Part shown: one piece after another, positions 54,501-64,000 of the stretch
Layout: each line of letters opens with the position of its first letter
Numbering within the stretch: the stretch's first letter is position 1
DNA from: Parapristionchus giblindavisi
Taxonomy: Eukaryota; Nematoda; Chromadorea; Rhabditida; Diplogasteridae
Direction: 5' to 3'
Length of the DNA stretch: 64,000 nucleotides
Assembly (NCBI GenBank): GCA_943737045.1
Contig: CALSFV010000016.1
Coordinates: 248,001-312,000 of the forward strand
The notes under the pieces: generated by a model
The model's input: only the letters and a program-made list of their open reading frames with translations
The model's database searches: none
Told to the model about the DNA's origin: nothing
Position numbers and translations under genes: made by a program

Positions 54501-55819
54501 ACAGAGAAGCAGAGAGAAAAGAGCCGACTCTCGGCCTTCAACTCTCCGCACTCTTCCTCGCTCAAATCTACCTCGAAATGCAGTGAGAGAGGGACAATCT
54601 TCAAGAGAAAGACATACATGGACCATGAAATTCAAGTAATCCATGATGGTCTTATTTTGATGTTCAACACAGGTTCGATCATTCCTTGCCTTCTTCTGTT
54701 CTAGTACAGACAGACATAGACATTGAGATGTAAAGGGCGTGTGTGCACGTCAGACAGTGAATTGTTAGACGTCTGGGGGACCAATGTGTACATCATCATC
54801 GTCTCTCCCCTTCTCCTACTCTCTCTCCTTCTCCCTCTCTCTCCCGCATACGATGGACAAACTATGAGCGTTGTCGAGGAAGAGAGGATGGGAAAGGAGA
54901 GAGGGATGGGAGAGAGGAGAGGAAGGAGAGTATGCGGGAGGGGAGCAAGACACCAATGGTCAACTACTCTCTCCCGCACTCACTCACAGACTGACCACAA
55001 GAGATCAAGTGACCACTGTCTACATCTGCATACATCACGCAGGCACGCATCAAGCATCATACAATTTCGGAGCCCTCACATGAATTTTTTAAATATATTG
55101 GATCGATTTAGAAAAGGCATTATTATTCGCTTAAATTGTAATTTTTCGCATAAAAATGAGCCTAATATCGTGGGTCGATCCTGAAAATGAGCCGTACATA
55201 GTGGGCCATTCCTCGCATTATGAAGGCATGAAAATGTATGACATCAAAATGGCGCGAAATCCTCGTCGCGGACTATGAATTCACACTTGTGCACAATATC
55301 AACTACTCCCATCAACTCATCACCGTCTTTCCATATCTCACCCAGTCTCCAATCTGTCAATCAATCATCAATCGATATCAGATCAAGTCTATCGCCAGTT
55401 TCGTGATAATTATCGATCGATTGCACCATTTATCTCCATGATCACGTACGCGCATACACTTATCCATGAGATCGTCACCACTTGCTCCAAGTGCCCTCTC
55501 ACTCAATCATTACGTAACACTCCCCCCTCCTCTCGACCAGACAGATGTGGTAATGACTCCAGTATCCGGAGATCAGATCAACAGATCAGATACCACGATA
55601 AGCACGGATATGGTTCTGGCACACTAGCATGCTAGCATGCTGTTCTTTCCAGTGCCATTGATACTGGCAGCAACTGCACGTACGCCATCCATCATATCTG
55701 TGTCCATCATCAGTGATAAGGGGGGAAGCAGATCGTGAAGTGTCCTTTGACTGACAATGATGAACTCTTCCTCTCTTCATCTTTCCCTCTCCCTCACCAT
55801 CAACAACTATAGTTGCTTC

Positions 55820-55883
<64 letters not shown>

Positions 55884-58800
55884 AGAGAGAGACGACCAAA
55901 AGGGGGTTAGTCCCTTCTTCTCGTCTTTCAAATGGGGTCCTCCTAGTGTATGATCAGCGAAACATCTAAACCATTTCGAATACCAAGAGGGAGAGAGAGA
56001 AATCGAAGAGAGATTAGAAGGAAAGAAAAGACACAAAGGGAGTTTCAAATCCTTGCCTCTCGGATTGCAATTTTGTTTACGTGAAACAGCATCGACCAGA
56101 GAGGGTAGAGATCAAACCCTGTGAAGAGAGACAAGCAGAGAAAGAATGAAAAGAAATAGAGAGTATGAGAGGCTGAAAAAGAAAAAAAGCAGAGAGATGT
56201 TAGAGAGAAAGATGATAACTCTCTATCGCTCTAGTCTTCTCGACTATAGAGCTACGTATAGAGGGTAAAGACAGAGGTATAAAGAGAGATAGACGGAGAA
56301 AAACGGAGACAAAAAGACATAGAGGACGCAAACACAATATTGGAATCACCCATCCATATTTCCTTCTCGGGGACGTCTTGTGATCCATCCCTGTTGCGCC
56401 TCGGGCGTAGATAAATTATTATTATAATATATCTCTTTCGTGTTTCAGGCATCCTTCTCCAAGCAAGGTTCTTCATAACTTTGATCGGGTTTGATAAGCA
56501 GAGAGAGAGTAGATGGAAAGAGACAGAGAGAAGGCACGAAAGAGATAGGGATAGAGAGTGATAGTCAGAGACAAAGACATATAGAGAGAGAGACAGAGAG
56601 AATAGAGATAGGAGATGCAATTGTTATTCACCAGAGAGAGCGTCTAAGACCGTTGAAACACACCCACATCATCCTCGTCATCATCACTATTATTGTGTTT
56701 AAATGTTGAGATAGTCAAAAGATCAAAGATGAACAATTACACAATTCCTAGAATCTTTATCCACTTCGGTAACATCACTATTGCTAGAAATTCATCGGGA
56801 CAAATCCATGACTAGTACAGTAAGTTCATTTACAGGACACTAATAAAATCGTATAAAGATCAAAGATCAAAGATCAATCTACCGTACCTTCTCAGTAGAT
56901 TCCAATTGACGCTCGAGGCAGGGCTTGCAGAACGAGTGGAAGCACGCGAGGACTTTGGGCTCACGATAGGGCTCGAGGCAGAGGGGACACTTGACCACCT
57001 GGAAGCAATTAAACATAAGTAAAGATCAAAGATCAAAGATCAAATGGGGGACAGAGGTATGTGGAGGAAACTGCAAGGCTGTGGCATGTATGTAGCAAAC
57101 AACAAGTGATGAATCAGTGTGAGCGATGAGAAGAGAAGAGAGAAGAGATAGGGAGAGGGAGGGGAGAAAGTAAGACAAGAAGGCTTCACTCTCTCCCTCT
57201 CCTTCTCCCCTCCCTCTCTCTCAATTCTCAAACCAACCAAGTGAAATAAACAACAGCGTCTCTATCTCTCTCCCTCTCTCTCCCCTTCTCGCTGACTGTA
57301 CCCTCCCTTTTTCCATACTCTCTCACTCCTCAATGAATCGGTTTCGTTCCTGACTCTGCTACCCTCATACTCGCACACACAACACAAATACACACAACGT
57401 GTTAGTTTATCGTCTCTTTAGTTTGTATCCATCCACTACCACTCACATCCACAATAACAACAACAATACCATTATTTGAGTGAGAGAGATGGAGAGGGAC
57501 AAGGCGACCAGGGAGAGGGCTAGAGAAAAACAGAGATGGGACCTTGATATAGATTGAGTAGGGTTGGTATCGAGGATACGAGAGGCTAGCACTGGGTGCT
57601 ACAACAAAACTACTCCAATTCAACTCAGGGTAGTTGCTCGATGAACGCTCGGAGTTGCTTTCGGAAATAGGTTGGAATACATGTATGGAAAATAAATCGA
57701 AGCATATAAAGGACAGATGCTATAGATGCGAGGAAGGGAACATGGAGACCAGTGACAACAATCACATTAGTACACCCCGTCCACCAGTACATCAGAGCAA
57801 ATTGAATCAACGCTAGAGTTCCTCCTCCATGTGTCAGCCCTACTCCTCTTCCTCCTTCTTCCACTCTCCAATCTCTCTATCCATCCCTCCCCTTTAAAGA
57901 TCCTCATCATCATCATCACAATCTACAATGTTCAATCTTCCTCACGAGTCAATACAAATTAGCACAGTCATATCGAATTAGTCAAGCGCGAGACAGACAG
58001 AGCGGAGCTGGAGGCAGACCAATCTGGGCTACCGTATCTCGCACGCGGCACACCACGCACCACTACTACTTATCGCTCACTTCATTCCATCAGTCATAAT
58101 TGCAGGGTGCCCCAATAACACAATAGGACAATGTATTAGGCTGAGTGGAAGTTGGATGACAACGTCCATTCAAAAAATGCAGAGCTAGCGACGTACTACT
58201 ACAATTTTTAATGAATAAAAGAATATAAGCGTCAAAATAGAGCAAGACTTTCTGTTCAACCATGCACTACATGCACATACATGCTCCTCCAACCCAGCAA
58301 TCATAATTACCACTATTGTATGGAATGAATGAATGAATGGATAGAGGCCTCCAGTGAACCATGGACTGTGATGGACAACGACTCAATCAAATAAAGAGAC
58401 AAGACAGTATACATAGAATGGAACCAAAACTGTCAGTCAGATTGACTGTCATTAGAATAATAAGACCTATCAAGTCTACACTGATCTACACAAAAGATAC
58501 TAGCCCCAAAGTGGATAATGGTCATCTCCCCCCCCCCCTCTACATCATATAACCTCCTCCACTCCTCCCAATCAAACGATAATACAAGTCAAATACAATA
58601 CAGCCACCAGCTGCTGACCAGATAGAGACAGGTGTAACTCTCTCGATCTAATGTCTCTATCCAATCATTGGCCAACAATAAGATCAAGAGATCAAAGATC
58701 AAATATCAATTACCGTATCTTCCTCTTCAACCTCGATTACCGTACATTCGTCGAGTGAATTGTTCGCGGCTCGCAGGGTACGAAGATCATCTGGTGGACT

Positions 58801-59040
58801 TTGGGCGAGCAGAGATTTGAAGTAGCTCGTGTTGGTTACCGACGATGTGGTGGATACGGTAGATGTGGACATGGTGCACGAGGATACTGTAGACGAGGAT
58901 ACTGTAGATGCAGAGTATGATGCGGCATCATCGTCGTTGTTCTCTCCATTTGCGGCGCGACGCTTGGCGCCTCGCTTCCTCCGACGCCGCAGCTTCGGCA
59001 CAAAGTCCGCCAGGCTGAAGGTCCTCTCGCGCTTGTGCAT
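36698..59040 (-). CDS. ncl-1: NCL-1/Brat family TRIM-NHL protein
   Basis: Brat/NCL-1 proteins bind mRNA through the NHL propeller and repress translation; loss in C. elegans enlarges nucleoli. Exons from the 5' end: 58714-59040, 56888-56998, 49949-50068, 46656-46770, 46420-46562, 45337-45414, 45178-45285, 45014-45127, 43514-43597, 42532-42606, 42372-42446, 42190-42294, 40326-40418, 39450-39535, 39248-39344, 38871-39072, 38529-38673, 38124-38271, 37980-38059, 37803-37869, 37612-37722, 37314-37457, 37170-37236, 37013-37089, 36698-36856. All phases agree, giving 976 residues. Basic and Ser/Thr-rich N-terminus 1-109; RING about 112-151 (KCPLC, then FCKPC, then IVCPAC); B-box 1 about 257-298 (CTGCKSGE, DCGHFLCANC); B-box 2 about 331-370; coiled coil 373-485; low-complexity linker to about 645; NHL repeats about 700-976 (GVAVNAQGDIVVADTNNHRI, ERSPTHQIQ, ISDNRAHC). 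Drosophila Brat lacks the RING. Introns reach 6.8 kb. Confidence 0.95.
36898..36975. repeat. (TA)n microsatellite in the last ncl-1 intron
   Basis: About 78 bases of pure TA in the intron between the exons at 37013-37089 and 36698-36856. Confidence 0.98.
37753..40315. repeat. Eight intron cassettes CGTATTCGTGTACTCTA...GTAAC in ncl-1
   Basis: A module of about 28 bases, CGTATTCGTGTACTCTA followed by about 5 bases and TGTAAC, occurs at 37753, 37930, 38092, 38285, 38704, 38838, 39569 and 40287, always in the same orientation and only in introns of the NHL half of ncl-1. Five copies lie just inside the donor end of their intron. The middle is the best conserved part. I see no such run in the other genes here. 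Confidence 0.8.
45415..45795 (-). other. Open Ser/Pro-rich extension in frame with B-box exon 6
   Basis: The intron just upstream of the ncl-1 exon 45337-45414 stays open in the same frame for 127 codons from ATG at 45793-45795. It encodes a Ser/Thr/Pro-rich stretch and ends TFLCPSCLTIFIRHSAQ, directly before DCGHFLCANC. This could be an alternative first exon giving a RING-less isoform with another Cys pair before the B-box core, or an open intron by chance. Confidence 0.4.
45955..46270. repeat. Purine microsatellites (GGGAGA)n and (GA)n
   Basis: GGGAGA units occupy about 45,955-46,018, and pure GA about 46,236-46,270, within an ncl-1 intron. On the sense strand of the gene these are pyrimidine tracts. 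Confidence 0.95.
47834..48024. mobile_element. hAT-like MITE (191 bp), TSD CTCCCCGA
   Basis: The ends are CATACATGGGCG and CGCCCATGTATG, exact inverses. They are flanked by the perfect 8-bp duplication CTCCCCGA at 47826-47833 and 48025-48032. The interior repeats the phrase CCCCTGTAAAATTA. It lies in the 3.2-kb ncl-1 intron between 46,770 and 49,949. Confidence 0.92.
48471..48499. repeat. (CT)n microsatellite
   Basis: About 29 bases of CT repeats. This is one of the few long tracts in the ncl-1 introns with the pyrimidine strand up. Confidence 0.9.
49753..49806. repeat. 19-bp hairpin in an ncl-1 intron
   Basis: The arms CCCGGAATACTTCCAGCAA (49753-49771) and its inverse (49788-49806) pair with one mismatch around a 16-base loop. 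The location is about 140 bases after the acceptor-side exon in plus coordinates. It may be the remains of a small MITE or an RNA stem. Confidence 0.8.
55072..55215. repeat. Dispersed repeat, ncl-1 intron copy
   Basis: This segment carries GCCCTCAC at its left end and, farther on, CTGAAAATGAGCC and GTGGGTCGATC, the inverse of the motifs in the APC2-intron segment at 18,335-18,502. Confidence 0.5.
55821..55871. repeat. (GA)n microsatellite
   Basis: About 50 bases of GA with the purine strand up, in the longest ncl-1 intron. Confidence 0.97.

Positions 59041-64000
<4,960 letters not shown>

Larger units (their letters stand above)
50069..56887. other. 6.8-kb ncl-1 intron rich in GA and short tandem repeats
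   Basis: The intron is dominated by AG-rich sequence on the plus strand, with no supported exon. It includes a 27-bp tandem repeat (CCTTTCCTTCTCTTTATC type) near 52,108-52,165, a 43-bp doublet near 53,235-53,300 (GGGAGACCGAACACCGACGG), a GA tract at 55,821-55,871, and a dispersed-repeat copy at 55,072-55,215. Many short open frames are low-complexity Leu/Ser products of CT repeats. Confidence 0.7.

Overview
This is eukaryotic nuclear DNA, most likely from a nematode. The spliced genes have many short exons (about 40-200 bases), AG acceptors sit right before start codons as expected for spliced-leader trans-splicing, and the proteins are nematode-type MATH-BTB, NCL-1/Brat, APC2 and beta-glucuronidase. 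The very high exon density and introns beginning GTACGGTA suggest a diplogastrid such as Pristionchus; that placement is inference. I found no operon, ribosome-binding site, CRISPR array, rRNA or complete tRNA gene.

Layout. 1-14,217 is a young, transposon-rich region. A segment holding a minus-strand MATH-BTB gene is tandemly duplicated (1-4,430 and 7,358-11,787). The left copy is cut at its 5' end; the right copy keeps the upstream exons (to 12,650) but has lost one splice acceptor. Each copy has its own hAT-like MITE with a perfect 8-bp target duplication. The spacer holds a gene relic and a palindromic Tc1/mariner-type element (5,002-6,933), whose right arm was hit by a TTAA-type MITE carrying Pol III A and B boxes. 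A further hAT-like element (12,692-14,209) holds a 126-bp minisatellite and sits at the 5' end of the BTB gene.

16,152-25,092 (+) is the anaphase-promoting complex cullin subunit APC2, 30 short exons, about 815 residues. Convergent to it, 25,444-29,366 (-) is a secreted or lysosomal GH2 beta-glucuronidase, 21 exons, 630 residues with a signal peptide. 29,367-36,697 has no recognisable gene but carries an array of same-strand GGGGCGGRGC elements downstream of the next gene. 36,698-59,040 (-) is a complete RING/B-box/coiled-coil/NHL protein of the NCL-1/Brat family, 25 exons, 976 residues, with long purine-rich introns (on the + strand). 59,041-64,000 is its upstream flank, full of GA tracts, without a supported gene.

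The genes do not form one pathway. APC2 (cell-cycle ubiquitin ligase), GUSB (glycosaminoglycan breakdown), NCL-1/Brat (translational repression, nucleolar size) and MATH-BTB (CUL3 substrate adaptor) are separate loci. They share recurring intron motifs (TACGGTA, GATCAAAGATC, ATTGATTGATT). The exon models below were built by hand by joining splice sites in phase; domain names come from recognising family motifs, not from a search.
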